Below, in pieces: positions 35,064-44,555 of a stretch of DNA of 64,000 bases. Each line of letters opens with the position of its first letter. Within the stretch, counting starts at the first letter, position 1. Both the position numbers and the translations under genes were made by a program. A model generated the notes under the pieces. That model was not told the DNA's origin. It did no database searches and was given only the letters and a program-made list of their open reading frames with translations. Source of the stretch: an uncultured Mailhella sp. (GTDB taxonomy: Bacteria; Desulfobacterota; Desulfovibrionia; Desulfovibrionales; Desulfovibrionaceae); NCBI GenBank assembly GCA_910578585.1, contig CAJTRG010000003.1, positions 1 to 64,000 of the forward strand, given 5' to 3'.

Positions 35064-35326
35064 TGGCTTTCCGTAAAAAATTCGCTCCTCGTCGCAAATT
35101 CTGCCGTTTCTGTGCTGATAAAGATCTTCCACTCGATTACAAACGCCCAGATATTTTGCGTGATTTTATTACTGAACGTGGTAAAATTGTAGCTCGCCGT
35201 ATTACAGGTACATGTGCTAAACACCAACGTCAACTGACAACCGAAATTAAACGTGCCCGTCAAATGGCACTTCTTTTCTACACCACTGCACACTCCAGTG
35301 ATGTAAAGAAGAAAACCAATATATAA
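35063..35326 (+). CDS. rpsR: 30S ribosomal protein S18, zinc-binding type
   Basis: An 87-residue S18. It keeps the cysteines CRFC near residue 13 and CAKH near residue 51, so it is the C+ form expected to hold zinc. The core YKRPDILRDFITERGKIVAR is typical. GAGGAGG lies at the end of rpsF and the start codon overlaps the rpsF stop by one base. It pairs with S6 in the 30S platform. Confidence 0.97.
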   Translation: MAFRKKFAPRRKFCRFCADKDLPLDYKRPDILRDFITERGKIVARRITGTCAKHQRQLTTEIKRARQMALLFYTTAHSSDVKKKTNI

Positions 35327-35344
35327 GGTAAGGAGAGTAGAATT

Positions 35345-35824
35345 ATGAAACTTATTCTTCGTGCCGATATTGAAAATTTGGGTCACTTGGGTGATGTTGT
35401 TGATGTAAAACCAGGCTACGGCCGTAACTACCTCATTCCTCAAGATTTGGCTATGCTCGCAACTCCTGCAAACCTCCATGCTTTTGAACTTGAAAGAAAG
35501 AAACTTCAAGCTCGTATGGATGAAATTCGTGCAGCAGCTTCTGCTATTGCTGAAAAACTCCAAGATTACGTTCTTACCATCGCAATGCGTGTTGGTGAAA
35601 ACGATAAACTTTATGGCTCAGTTACCACTTCTATGATTGGTGAACTCTTGAACCAGGAAGGTATTGAAATCGACCGTCACAGCATCTTGCTCGACGGCGC
35701 TATCCGTACTCTTGGTGAACACACAGTACGTGCTCGTTTGCATGCAGACGTTGTTCCAACCTTTGTTGTAAAAGTTATCTCTGAAGATAAATCACACTTG
35801 GGTGAAGAAGCTCCTGCTGAATAA
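35345..35824 (+). CDS. rplI: 50S ribosomal protein L9
   Basis: A 159-residue L9 with the N-terminal rRNA-binding domain MKLILRADIENLGHLGDVVD, the GYGRNYLIPQDLAMLAT loop, the long connecting helix and the C-terminal domain (LYGSVTTSMIGELLNQEGIE). It is of normal length, with an acidic C-terminal tail. AAGGAG lies upstream. It is the last gene of the operon, followed by a strong terminator. dnaB, which often follows rplI in relatives, is not here. Confidence 0.97.
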   Translation: MKLILRADIENLGHLGDVVDVKPGYGRNYLIPQDLAMLATPANLHAFELERKKLQARMDEIRAAASAIAEKLQDYVLTIAMRVGENDKLYGSVTTSMIGELLNQEGIEIDRHSILLDGAIRTLGEHTVRARLHADVVPTFVVKVISEDKSHLGEEAPAE

Positions 35825-35846
35825 GCTGCAGCAATGCTGATTTTAT

Positions 35847-35876
35847 AAAGTCCACTGTTTCAGTGGACTTTTTTTA
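35847..35876 (+). terminator. Terminator after rplI
   Basis: AAAGTCCACTG pairs with CAGTGGACTTT around a 3-base loop, followed by a T-run. Confidence 0.92.
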
Positions 35877-35919
35877 TGTCTAATAACAAACTACACTATA
35901 AAATAACTATCAAACAAAA

Positions 35920-36318
35920 ATGAACAGCAAAAAAATTATCAATGTTGTGGCAGGCTTTATTTGCAAAGACAAAAAATTCTTGATTTGTCAGCGCCCTGCC
36001 GGCAAAGCCCGTGCACTCTTATGGGAATTTGCTGGTGGCAAAGTGGAACAGGGCGAAAGCCATGCTGCCGCCCTCAAACGGGAATTTATGGAAGAACTTG
36101 CCGTTGAAATTGAAGTAAGCGATTTATTTTATTCTCATTCCCATGAATACGATGATGTGATTGTTAATCTCTTTATTTATCATGCAAAAATAGTCAAGGG
36201 TACAATTCAAAAACTGGAACATAAAGACATCAAATGGATCAGCTCCAAAGAAATTGACAACTACAGTTTTTGCCCTGCTGATGAAGAAGTTCTGGAAATT
36301 TTAAAGCAGAATTATTAA
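35920..36318 (+). CDS. NUDIX (deoxy)nucleoside triphosphate pyrophosphohydrolase, MutT-like
   Basis: A 132-residue NUDIX hydrolase. The Nudix box GGKVEQGESHAAALKREF continues into MEELAVEI (about 39-64) and carries the catalytic REXXEE-type glutamates. The start NVVAGFICKDKKFLICQRPA and the end WISSKEIDNYSFCPADEEVL match MutT-type enzymes that remove oxidised nucleotides, but the substrate could be another nucleotide. No clear Shine-Dalgarno lies before the ATG, so translation may be weak. It stands alone between the rplI terminator and a convergent reductase gene. Confidence 0.85.
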   Translation: MNSKKIINVVAGFICKDKKFLICQRPAGKARALLWEFAGGKVEQGESHAAALKREFMEELAVEIEVSDLFYSHSHEYDDVIVNLFIYHAKIVKGTIQKLEHKDIKWISSKEIDNYSFCPADEEVLEILKQNY

Positions 36319-36327
36319 AAAAATACT

Positions 36328-36858
36328 TTATCTGCGTTCATACACAGCTTCAATTATGCCATTGTAATTAAGAGTCTTTAGCAAGCGCAAATTTATTGTA
36401 TCACCTATTTTATCAAATAATTTTACGCCGCCGCCAAGAAGAGTGGGGATTATGGCAATATGAAAAATATCGATTAAATTTTCTTTCAGCACTTGATTGA
36501 TAAGATCTGCACCGCCGCAAATCCAAATATTTTTCCCTGATTCTCCCTTGAGTTTACGAATAAGCTGGCATGGGTCAGCATTGATAAATTTTATATTGTT
36601 TGCATCAGGTGCTGGCGTATGCGTAAAAACATAGGTGGTTGCGCCTTCATAGCCCCATTTATCAGGGGAAAGCTCTGTTGTTATCTGTTCATAGGTATAT
36701 CTGCCCATAAGCACCGTATCTACGGTTTCAAAAAATGCGGAATAAGTATCCACCATTTCTGACACATAGCCATGCCCTTGTATCCAATTCACGGATTTTT
36801 GGCTGTCGGCAATATAACCGTCAAGGCTCATGGCAATATAAAGAACAACGTTTTTCAT
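36328..36858 (-). CDS. RibD C-terminal/dihydrofolate-reductase-like protein
   Basis: A 176-residue dihydrofolate-reductase-fold protein of the RibD_C type: VVLYIAMSLDGYIADSQKSV at the N-terminus, VDTVLMGRYTYEQ near residue 46, the nucleotide-binding GKNIWICGGADLINQVLKE near residue 110 and a late IPTLLGGGVKLFD. It probably reduces a pterin- or pyrimidine-like compound with NAD(P)H; the substrate is not known. The frame is open upstream into the MATE gene, but ATG 36858 opens the conserved domain. The start lies 4 bases after the MATE stop. Confidence 0.8.
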   Translation of the reverse strand: MKNVVLYIAMSLDGYIADSQKSVNWIQGHGYVSEMVDTYSAFFETVDTVLMGRYTYEQITTELSPDKWGYEGATTYVFTHTPAPDANNIKFINADPCQLIRKLKGESGKNIWICGGADLINQVLKENLIDIFHIAIIPTLLGGGVKLFDKIGDTINLRLLKTLNYNGIIEAVYERR

Positions 36859-36862
36859 AGCA

Positions 36863-38218
36863 TTAATCATTATGAATGAGGCTCTTCTTAGCCCACTTTT
36901 GACTTGCCCAGTGCCGCCACAGGAAAATTGCCCGCAAGCATTCATCAAGGGCAAAGCATACCCACATGCCAACAAGCCCGTACCCAAGCAATAAGCCGGC
37001 AAAATAAGAACCAAAGGTTGCCACGCCCCAAATAACAATTAAGCCAACGAAAAATGCAAACTCAGGATTGCCCACGGCGCTCAGCATACGTCCGCCAAGA
37101 ATATTGACCGCTCTGCCCACTTCCAGCACCACGTCAACCCACAAAATAACCAGACACAAATCAATAATAGCTTGATTGCTTGTGAGCAAAGGAATAACCC
37201 AGGGGCCAGCCAATGCCAGGCAAAATGATAAGGATACAGATACAGCAATGGCAATTTTCAAGCTGAACTGTCCAAGGCGAAGGGCAGCGTCTTTGCGTTT
37301 TCTGCCCACCAGCTGCCCGACAATAATTGCGGAAGCCTGCCCCAATGAAAGGGAAAACAAGAAAATAAAGGTAATAATATTAACAAGATAGGTTCTTGCG
37401 GCAAGAGCTTCTGTGCCCAGTCTGTTGATAAGATACACAATAACGGTTTGAGAAAGACTGTAGGAAAACATTTCCCCGGCTCCGGGCAGACCAATTTTCA
37501 TAATCTTGCGCATTTTATCCAAAGGAAAGGGGAACATATTTTTGAAAATAGATTCACGCACACGCTGACTTTTAATCGCGTAAAAGAGCAAACTGCAGGC
37601 CACAAAACGGCTGATAACCGTGGAAATGGCAGCCCCTTCAACGCCCAGAGCCGGAAAGCCAAATTTCCCAAAAATCAAAGTATAGTTCCCAATAATATTC
37701 AAAATATTGGCAACAATAGACACATACATGGGATAACGCGCCAGATTGCAGCTTCGCATAATCCCGGAATAGGTCATATTCATGCAGGTAAGAATGGAAA
37801 GTCCGCCTACAATTTCAAAATAGATAACAGCATTATCAACAAGTTCTTCTTTCGCATCAAGAAAATCCACCAGTTCAGGACTGAAAAAGGTGAAAAAGAT
37901 CCCAATCACAACCCCCATAAACACATTATAGGCAACAGCCGCAGAAATAGTCTGCACAAAACTTTTTTCATCTTTTGCGCCAATATATTGGGAACAAACA
38001 ACAGTTACGCCCATAACCCCAATCATAAAAACCATATTCACAAGCATGAGAATTTGGTTGGCAAGCCCTACAGAAGCAACTGCATTATCAGAAATCCGGC
38101 TGAGCATAAAAACATCAACAAAGCCCACAAGCATAATCAGCAGTGTCTCTACAAAAATAGGCCCTGTCAGGGAAACGAGCTGCCGACGTATATCAAGTCT
38201 TTGCGCCATTGTTATCAT
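36863..38218 (-). CDS. MATE-family multidrug/sodium antiporter
   Basis: A 451-residue, 12-helix MATE transporter in two homologous halves. TGPIFVETLLIMLVGFVDVF begins helix 1, and the family signature appears in VGVMGVTVVCSQYIGA-like form near residue 70. The second half contains AAIVGQLVGRKRKDAAL-like sequence near residue 310 (here ASAIIVGQLVGRKRKDAALR). It exports cationic drugs or dyes using sodium or protons. GAGG lies 8 bases before the first ATG (38218); a second ATG three codons later is possible. It probably shares a transcript with the RibD-like gene. Confidence 0.92.
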   Translation of the reverse strand: MITMAQRLDIRRQLVSLTGPIFVETLLIMLVGFVDVFMLSRISDNAVASVGLANQILMLVNMVFMIGVMGVTVVCSQYIGAKDEKSFVQTISAAVAYNVFMGVVIGIFFTFFSPELVDFLDAKEELVDNAVIYFEIVGGLSILTCMNMTYSGIMRSCNLARYPMYVSIVANILNIIGNYTLIFGKFGFPALGVEGAAISTVISRFVACSLLFYAIKSQRVRESIFKNMFPFPLDKMRKIMKIGLPGAGEMFSYSLSQTVIVYLINRLGTEALAARTYLVNIITFIFLFSLSLGQASAIIVGQLVGRKRKDAALRLGQFSLKIAIAVSVSLSFCLALAGPWVIPLLTSNQAIIDLCLVILWVDVVLEVGRAVNILGGRMLSAVGNPEFAFFVGLIVIWGVATFGSYFAGLLLGYGLVGMWVCFALDECLRAIFLWRHWASQKWAKKSLIHND

Positions 38219-38444
38219 AGAAAAAACCTCATTTTTACAATCCTGTTAATACTGCAATATATTTTATTGTCAATAAAAATAAATATTCACAAACGTATCA
38301 GATGAGGAATGCAAAATTTTTCCGGCAAAAACAGAAAATTTTACAAAAATATTCCTATTTTCCCCAATAAATAAAATTTTTTCGCGGAAAAATTGCTTGC
38401 AAAATGTGTGATTTTGTATTAAAAAATCCTTTGCAATTTTTTTT

Positions 38445-38529
38445 GCGAGAGTGGCGGAACTGGTAAACGCACTAGACTTAGGATCTAGCGGAATATTCCT
38501 TAAGAGTTCGAGTCTCTTCTCTCGTACCA
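38445..38529 (+). tRNA. tRNA-Leu (anticodon TAG)
   Basis: An 85-base tRNA with a 7-bp acceptor (GCGAGAG with CTCTCGT, a G-U at the first pair), an anticodon arm around CTTAGGA giving TAG, a long variable arm as in leucine tRNAs, the T-loop TTCGAGT and an encoded CCA. It lies directly upstream of the trigger factor gene. Confidence 0.96.
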
Positions 38530-38603
38530 TTAAAAATTCTTTGACCGGTTGAAGGCTCCAAAGAGTGCCACCTCTTCCGGCATATCATATAAGGAGTCAT
38601 ATC

Positions 38604-39914
38604 ATGTCCCACAATACTGAAAAAGTATCTGAAACAAAACGTAAACTTTCTGTAACAGTTGACGCTGATGATGTTAACAAAATCATTGACAGCACCATTC
38701 GCGAATACGGTAAAAATTTAAACCTGAACGGCTTCCGCAAAGGTAAAGTTCCTGCTTCTGTTATTGAAAAACGTTTCGCTGATGAAGTTTTCAATTACGC
38801 TACTGAAAATCTTATTAATACCAATATCAATAAAATTTTTGATGATGAAAAAATCCGTCCCTGCAGCCGCGTAAACATGGAAGACAAGGAAAATGCTCCA
38901 AAATTGGAACGTAATAAAGAATTTTCTTTCACCTGTTCTTTCGAAGTTCTTCCAGAAATTGACCTCCCAAAAGATTTTTCTGAATACAGCGTCAAAGTTG
39001 AATCCGACGAAGTAAGCGCTGATGAAATTGAAAAATTCACCATGCAAATCCTCCGCACTATGGCTACTTTGGAAGAAATTACCGAAAACAGAAAACCTGT
39101 TGACGGCGATGTTCTTTTGGTTGACGTTGAAGGTACCTATGAAGGAAAACCAGTTCCCGGCATGGGTGCACAAAACTTCCTTATGCAAATTTCTGACGAC
39201 AAAGACAGCACCAATAAAGAAATTGACAAACTTGTACGTACTGCAAACATTGGCGAAGAAGTTACCGGCACCATGGTTTGCCCTGATGATTATGCTGACA
39301 AGGAAATGCGCGGCAAAACCATTGATATTAAAATAAAACTGCACAAGATCCACAAACAAATCCTTCCTGAACTTGATGAAGAATTTGCAAAGAAAGTAGG
39401 CTTCAAAGATCTTGAAACCTTGAAACAAATGATTGACGCACAAGTAAAACAATCCAAAGCTGCTCAAGTAAGAAATAAAGCTCAGCAGGAACTTTTAGAC
39501 AGCATCACTGCAAAATATGAGTATGAACTGCCTGAAAGCATGGTTCAAAAAGCTCTTTCCAACTATATGTTGGAAGCCAGAAACAGCTTAGGCCAACAAA
39601 ATATGGAACCGGAAGCTATGCTCAAAGCCCTTGCCTCTCTCAAAGAAGACGGCGAAGACATTGCAAAACGTCAAACCAAAGCTCATGTATTCCTGCTTAG
39701 CCTTGCTTTCCGTGAAAATCTTGTTGTTACCGGTCAGGAAGTTGATATGTACATTCGTCAGCTTGCCATGGAAACCCGTCAACAATATGAACAAGTTCGT
39801 GACCATGTTTTAAATACCGGCATGGTAACTGATATTCAGGAAAGAATTATGGCTGGCAAAGCCCTTGATCTGATCTTCGACCAGGCTAAACACGAAGAAG
39901 TAAAAGCTGACTAA
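38604..39914 (+). CDS. tig: Trigger factor (ribosome-associated peptidyl-prolyl isomerase)
   Basis: A 436-residue trigger factor. The ribosome-binding domain contains NGFRKGKVPASVIEKRF, a form of the GFRxGxxP signature, near residue 38. An FKBP-type domain follows (about 155-245, GDVLLVDVEGTYEGKPVPGM), then the C-terminal chaperone arms. It meets nascent chains at the ribosome exit. AAGGAG precedes ATG 38604, the in-frame codon 13 positions upstream lying in the leader. It heads the tig-clpP-clpX-lon cluster of protein quality control. Confidence 0.96.
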   Translation: MSHNTEKVSETKRKLSVTVDADDVNKIIDSTIREYGKNLNLNGFRKGKVPASVIEKRFADEVFNYATENLINTNINKIFDDEKIRPCSRVNMEDKENAPKLERNKEFSFTCSFEVLPEIDLPKDFSEYSVKVESDEVSADEIEKFTMQILRTMATLEEITENRKPVDGDVLLVDVEGTYEGKPVPGMGAQNFLMQISDDKDSTNKEIDKLVRTANIGEEVTGTMVCPDDYADKEMRGKTIDIKIKLHKIHKQILPELDEEFAKKVGFKDLETLKQMIDAQVKQSKAAQVRNKAQQELLDSITAKYEYELPESMVQKALSNYMLEARNSLGQQNMEPEAMLKALASLKEDGEDIAKRQTKAHVFLLSLAFRENLVVTGQEVDMYIRQLAMETRQQYEQVRDHVLNTGMVTDIQERIMAGKALDLIFDQAKHEEVKAD

Positions 39915-40064
39915 TTATTCTTTTGGCAAAGTTTTTGCATACTCTTTATGAAGTTTATTATAAAGTCAAAAATTTGCCTACATCCTCAATCTATTCCTTT
40001 GGTATCCGCAGGCAAAGTTCTTTTGTCTGCGGGTACTTATATAAAGCCTCAAGGAGAAAACCCA

Positions 40065-40655
40065 ATGAATATACCTATGGTCATTGAGACAACAGGTCGC
40101 ACGGAACGCGCCTATGATATTTATTCTCGCTTATTAAAAGACCGTATTATTTTGCTTGGCACAGAAGTGAACGATTCCATTGCCTCCCTTATTTGTGCCC
40201 AGCTCCTCTTTTTGGAATCTCAAGACCCGGAAAAAGAAATCAGTTTATACATCAATAGCCCCGGCGGTTCTGTCACCGCCGGCATGGCAATTTATGATAC
40301 CATGAAATTTATTGCCTGCCCTGTCACCACACTTTGCATGGGCAGAGCTGCAAGTATGGGTGCATTTCTTTTGGCCGGCGGAGAAAAAGGCAAACGTTTT
40401 GCCCTTCCTCACAGCCAAATTATGATACACCAGCCTTCTGCCGGTTATCAGGGTCAGGCAACTGATATCGAAATCCATGCCAAAGAAGTTTTGCGCATGA
40501 AAAAAGACCTCAACAGCATTTTAGCTGAAAACACAGGTCAAAGCATTAAAAAAGTCACTGCTGACACAGAACGTGACAACTTTTTAACGGCTGAAGAAGC
40601 CCTGAAGTACGGTATTATTGACAATATTCTTACTTCCAGACACGATTTAATATAA
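40065..40655 (+). CDS. clpP: ATP-dependent Clp protease proteolytic subunit
   Basis: A 196-residue ClpP serine peptidase. The catalytic Ser is in GRAASMGAFLLAGG near residue 100 and the His in PHSQIMIHQPSAGYQGQA near residue 125. The Gly-rich NSPGGSVTAGMAIYDTM stretch forms the oxyanion site. The start is ATG 40065 behind AAGGAG, opening NIPMVIETTGRTERAYDIYS; the longer frame upstream is leader. It is followed 9 bases later by clpX, with which it forms the ClpXP protease. Confidence 0.97.
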   Translation: MNIPMVIETTGRTERAYDIYSRLLKDRIILLGTEVNDSIASLICAQLLFLESQDPEKEISLYINSPGGSVTAGMAIYDTMKFIACPVTTLCMGRAASMGAFLLAGGEKGKRFALPHSQIMIHQPSAGYQGQATDIEIHAKEVLRMKKDLNSILAENTGQSIKKVTADTERDNFLTAEEALKYGIIDNILTSRHDLI

Positions 40656-40664
40656 GGTATTTTT

Positions 40665-41888
40665 ATGAGTAATACGAATGATGGTATGCACTGCTCTTTT
40701 TGCGGACGAAGTGAATTTGATGTTAAACAATTCATAGTCCAAGGCAATGCTTGTATTTGCGATCAATGCGTTGACGCGTGCAACCGTATTATTGAAAAAC
40801 AAAAATTACAGCCCACTGACCAACCTCCAACCCTGCTCACCCCAAAAGAAATTAAAGAAAAACTCGATGAATATGTAATCGGTCAAGACAATGCAAAGAA
40901 AATCCTTTCTGTTGCTGTGTACAACCATTATAAACGCGTTTTCTTCAAACATGAACTGGGTGATGTGGAGCTTGAAAAGAGCAACGTGCTTTTGGCTGGC
41001 CCTTCCGGAAGCGGCAAAACGCTGCTCGCCAGAACCCTTGCCCGCATTTTGAATGTGCCTTTTGCCATTGCCGATGCAACCACACTCACCGAAGCCGGCT
41101 ATGTGGGCGAAGACGTGGAAAATATTCTTGTGCAGCTGGTGCAAAATGCTGAATTCAATTTGGACGCTGCCAGCCGCGGAATTATTTATATTGACGAAAT
41201 TGACAAAATTTCCCGTAAAGGCGACAGCGCTTCCCTGACCCGTGATGTTTCCGGTGAAGGCGTACAGCAGGCGCTTCTCAAAATTATCGAAGGTACAGAA
41301 GCCAACATTCCTCCAAAGGGCGGCAGAAAACACCCTCAGCAGGAATTTATTCGCCTCAATACCTCCAATATTTTATTTATTGTAGGCGGAGCATTCATTG
41401 GACTTGAAAAAATGATTGAGTCCAGAATGCGCGGCAACAGCATGGGATTTGGAGCGCACATCAATAATAAGAAAGAGAAAAATATCTCTGAACTTCTTGA
41501 CCAGGCTGTTCCAACTGACCTTGTCCAATTTGGATTAATCCCTGAATTTATTGGACGTATTCCTGTTATCACCCACGTTGATGAACTTGATGTGGATGAT
41601 TTAGTTCGAGTGCTGACAGAACCTAAAAACGCCCTGACCAAACAATATCAAAAACTTTTTGAAATTGACGGCGTTGAACTTAGTTTTGAAACAGAAGCGC
41701 TGAAAGCTGTTGCTCAAAAAGCCATTGAACGAAAAACCGGAGCACGCGGCCTGCGCAACGTTCTGGAAACAGTAATGCTCGATATTATGTATGATTTGCC
41801 CAACACTGCCAAGGGTAAACAATGCATTATCACCAAGGGCGTTATTGAAAATAATGAAACACCCCTCTTTTTATCCAAAGCAGAATAA
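40665..41888 (+). CDS. clpX: ATP-dependent Clp protease ATP-binding subunit ClpX
   Basis: A 407-residue unfoldase. The N-terminal zinc-binding domain has CSFCGRSEFDVKQF and CICDQCVDAC (CX2C pairs, about 7-37). The AAA+ core has Walker A GPSGSGKTLLARTLA near residue 113, Walker B IIYIDEIDKISRK near residue 175, pore loop GYVGEDVE and the IGF-type ClpP-contact region (here LIPEFIGRIPVITH). It feeds tagged proteins to ClpP. It is the third gene of the cluster and is followed by a terminator. Confidence 0.98.
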   Translation: MSNTNDGMHCSFCGRSEFDVKQFIVQGNACICDQCVDACNRIIEKQKLQPTDQPPTLLTPKEIKEKLDEYVIGQDNAKKILSVAVYNHYKRVFFKHELGDVELEKSNVLLAGPSGSGKTLLARTLARILNVPFAIADATTLTEAGYVGEDVENILVQLVQNAEFNLDAASRGIIYIDEIDKISRKGDSASLTRDVSGEGVQQALLKIIEGTEANIPPKGGRKHPQQEFIRLNTSNILFIVGGAFIGLEKMIESRMRGNSMGFGAHINNKKEKNISELLDQAVPTDLVQFGLIPEFIGRIPVITHVDELDVDDLVRVLTEPKNALTKQYQKLFEIDGVELSFETEALKAVAQKAIERKTGARGLRNVLETVMLDIMYDLPNTAKGKQCIITKGVIENNETPLFLSKAE

Positions 41889-41891
41889 TTA

Positions 41892-41918
41892 AAAATACCG
41901 TTTTTACGGTATTTTTTT
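41892..41918 (+). terminator. Terminator between clpX and lon
   Basis: AATACCGT and ACGGTATT pair around TTTT, followed by a T-run. It is short, so some read-through into lon is likely. Confidence 0.8.
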
Positions 41919-41930
41919 CTTGAGGAAGCC

Positions 41931-44417
41931 ATGAGTTTATTTGAAAATACACAAAATCGTATTCTCCCCATGATGACATTGCGAGAAGTTGTTATTTTTC
42001 CGGGGGCTATTACTCCGCTCTTTGTGGGACGTGATATTTCAATCCGCGCCATTGAAGAGTCCATTAGTTCCTTCAAAAAACATATTTTCCTTGTCACCCA
42101 GCGTGAAGCCGATATCGAAAAACCAAACCCGGAAGATCTCTATTCCATTGGGGTTGTGAGCCGTATTTTACAACTCATGCGCCTGCCTGACGGAAATATT
42201 AAAGTTCTCTTTGAGGGTCTATACCGCGCCACCTGGGATACCCTTGAAAATAATGAGCAAGCTCAGATTTCAAGCCATTTTCTGCACGATACACAGGATT
42301 TTCCCACTGCTTTTGGAACGAACTCTTTCCCTTGTCTTCTTACCAATGAAATTCAGGATATTGACGCAACCCCCATTGAAGCAGAAGCGCTCTACCGTGC
42401 TATCCATGATGCCATTGAAGATTTTTCCAAAGTCAACAAAAAATTAACGCCTGAACACGTGGCAGCTATTTCAGCGCTGCACCATGCGGGCAAATTGTCT
42501 GACGCAATTATGCCTCATCTCAAGCTTGATTTTGCTAAAAAGCAGGAAGTTCTTGAAACTCTTGATACGGGCGAGCGCCTTTCCAAAGCCTATGAGCTTT
42601 TAAATAGCGAACTAGCTGTGGCGGACTTGGAAAAGAAAATCAAGAGCCGCGTCAAAGATCAAATGGAAAAAAATCAGCGTGAATACTATCTTACCGAACA
42701 AATAAAAGCTATTCACAAAGAAATGGGCAATGAAGACCCTCAGGCAGAAGCAGATGAACTGGAACTGCGCATTCGTGAAAAGAATATGCCTGATGAAGCA
42801 AAAGAACGGGCCCTTCGCGAGCTAAAAAAACTTCGCCCCATGTCTCCTTCTTCTGCTGAATATTCCGTGGCGCGAAATTATATCGACTGGGTTCTGGATT
42901 TACCCTGGAATGAACTCAAAGATATTCATATTGATATCAAAGAAGCAAAAACTATTTTGGATAATGCCCATTTTGGTTTGGAAAAACCAAAAGAACGTAT
43001 TTTGGAATACCTTGCGGTGCAAAAACTTACCGACGGTCTCAAAGGGCCTATTCTCTGTTTTGTTGGCCCTCCTGGGGTTGGTAAAACTTCCCTTGCCAAG
43101 AGTGTGGCACACGCCACAGGACGGGATTTTGTGCGCATTTCCCTGGGCGGCGTGCGTGATGAAGCAGAAATTCGCGGACACAGACGCACCTATGTAGGGG
43201 CAATGCCCGGTAAAATTCTTATGGCACTGAGAAAGGCAAAATCCAATAACCCTCTCTTTTGTTTAGATGAAATCGACAAAATGACAGCAGATTTTCGGGG
43301 CGACCCAAGTTCTGCGCTTTTGGAAGTCTTAGACCCTGAACAAAACAATACTTTCAGCGACCACTACCTTGACCTTGATTACGACCTTTCCAAAGTCTTT
43401 TTCATCACCACAGCCAATACGCTTTCTGATATTCCTGCGCCCCTTCGCGACCGTATGGAAATCATTGAACTTTCCAGCTACCTTGAAACGGAAAAAATGA
43501 GTATTGCCAAAGATTTTCTTTTGCCTAAACAGCGCAAAATGCACGGTCTCAATCAGGATAACCTGACCATTGATGATACGGCAATGCTGGACATTATTCG
43601 CTCTTACACAAGAGAAGCCGGCGTGCGTAACCTTGAGCGCCAAATTGCTGCTCTTTGCCGTAAAACTGCCATTAAAATGGTGGAAAACGAAGATACTCCC
43701 ACAATTCACGTCAAGAAAAAAGATTTGCGCACCTACCTTGGCATACAAAAATACCGCTATGGAGATAAGGAAAATAATGCTCAGGTCGGTGTTGTGGCAG
43801 GACTTGCCTATAATATGGTGGGCGGCGATATCCTTTATATTGAAACTGCCATTATGCCGGGAACAGGAAAAATTCTGACCACAGGACAGCTTGGTTCTGT
43901 GATGAAAGAATCAGCAGAAGCGGCCTTTAGCTATGTGCGCTCACGGGCTAATCTGCTGGATCTGCGCTCTGACTTTTATAAAGATATTGACATCCACATC
44001 CACGTTCCGGAAGGGGCAACCCCTAAGGACGGCCCTTCTGCCGGTATTACCATTGCAACCTCCATTGCCTCTGCCCTGCTTGGGGTAGAAGTGCGTGATA
44101 ATGTTGCCATGACGGGTGAAATTACTTTACGCGGACGCGTGCTTGCTATTGGCGGCTTGCGTGAAAAACTTCTGGCGGCAAAACGCTCCAATATCAAAAC
44201 TGTTATTATTCCAAAGGATAACAAAAAAGATATTGAAGAAATACCAAAAGAAATTACCAATAGCCTGAAAATTAAATTTGTCAGCCATGTGGATGAAGTT
44301 CTGCCCATTGCTTTCCATAAAAAGAGTTCAGAAATCTTCCAATCCGGCAATAATAATGCAGACTTAATCCTGAGCTTGAAACCTCACGAAAAAAACAGCA
44401 AAGAAAATAACGAATAA
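41931..44417 (+). CDS. lon: ATP-dependent protease Lon
   Basis: An 828-residue LonA. It has an N-terminal substrate domain (LPMMTLREVVIFPGAITPLF), Walker A GPPGVGKTSLAKSVAH near residue 383, Walker B NPLFCLDEIDKM, and the protease domain with the Ser-Lys dyad: Ser in TPKDGPSAGITIATS near residue 703 and Lys in LREKLLAAKRSNIKTVIIPK near residue 746. It degrades damaged and regulatory proteins. GAGGAAGCC precedes the ATG. It closes the tig-clpP-clpX-lon cluster and has its own terminator. Confidence 0.98.
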   Translation: MSLFENTQNRILPMMTLREVVIFPGAITPLFVGRDISIRAIEESISSFKKHIFLVTQREADIEKPNPEDLYSIGVVSRILQLMRLPDGNIKVLFEGLYRATWDTLENNEQAQISSHFLHDTQDFPTAFGTNSFPCLLTNEIQDIDATPIEAEALYRAIHDAIEDFSKVNKKLTPEHVAAISALHHAGKLSDAIMPHLKLDFAKKQEVLETLDTGERLSKAYELLNSELAVADLEKKIKSRVKDQMEKNQREYYLTEQIKAIHKEMGNEDPQAEADELELRIREKNMPDEAKERALRELKKLRPMSPSSAEYSVARNYIDWVLDLPWNELKDIHIDIKEAKTILDNAHFGLEKPKERILEYLAVQKLTDGLKGPILCFVGPPGVGKTSLAKSVAHATGRDFVRISLGGVRDEAEIRGHRRTYVGAMPGKILMALRKAKSNNPLFCLDEIDKMTADFRGDPSSALLEVLDPEQNNTFSDHYLDLDYDLSKVFFITTANTLSDIPAPLRDRMEIIELSSYLETEKMSIAKDFLLPKQRKMHGLNQDNLTIDDTAMLDIIRSYTREAGVRNLERQIAALCRKTAIKMVENEDTPTIHVKKKDLRTYLGIQKYRYGDKENNAQVGVVAGLAYNMVGGDILYIETAIMPGTGKILTTGQLGSVMKESAEAAFSYVRSRANLLDLRSDFYKDIDIHIHVPEGATPKDGPSAGITIATSIASALLGVEVRDNVAMTGEITLRGRVLAIGGLREKLLAAKRSNIKTVIIPKDNKKDIEEIPKEITNSLKIKFVSHVDEVLPIAFHKKSSEIFQSGNNNADLILSLKPHEKNSKENNE

Positions 44418-44440
44418 AACGTTTTCACAAAACAATAGGG

Positions 44441-44474
44441 ATAGGTAACTTAGCAATAAGTTACCTATTTTTTA
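44441..44474 (+). terminator. Terminator after lon
   Basis: ATAGGTAACTT and AAGTTACCTAT form an 11-bp stem with a 6-base loop, followed by six T. Confidence 0.92.
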
Positions 44475-44505
44475 TTGAATTTCTTAAATTGATATTTTCA
44501 ATTTC

Positions 44506-44522
44506 ACTGACTTAAAGTCAGT
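44506..44522. promoter_or_regulatory. Probable operator of the TetR regulator
   Basis: A perfect 17-bp palindrome ACTGACTT-A-AAGTCAGT stands 33 bases before the TetR start codon, the usual size and place of a self-operator. Confidence 0.65.
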
Positions 44523-44555
44523 ATTTTTAAATATCCCATTCCAGAGAGGATACCT

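Noticed and set aside
37448..38305. 285-residue plus-strand frame opposite the MATE gene
   Set aside because: Composition (His/Asn/Lys-rich) is what the antisense of a membrane protein gives; the opposite frame is a clear MATE transporter.
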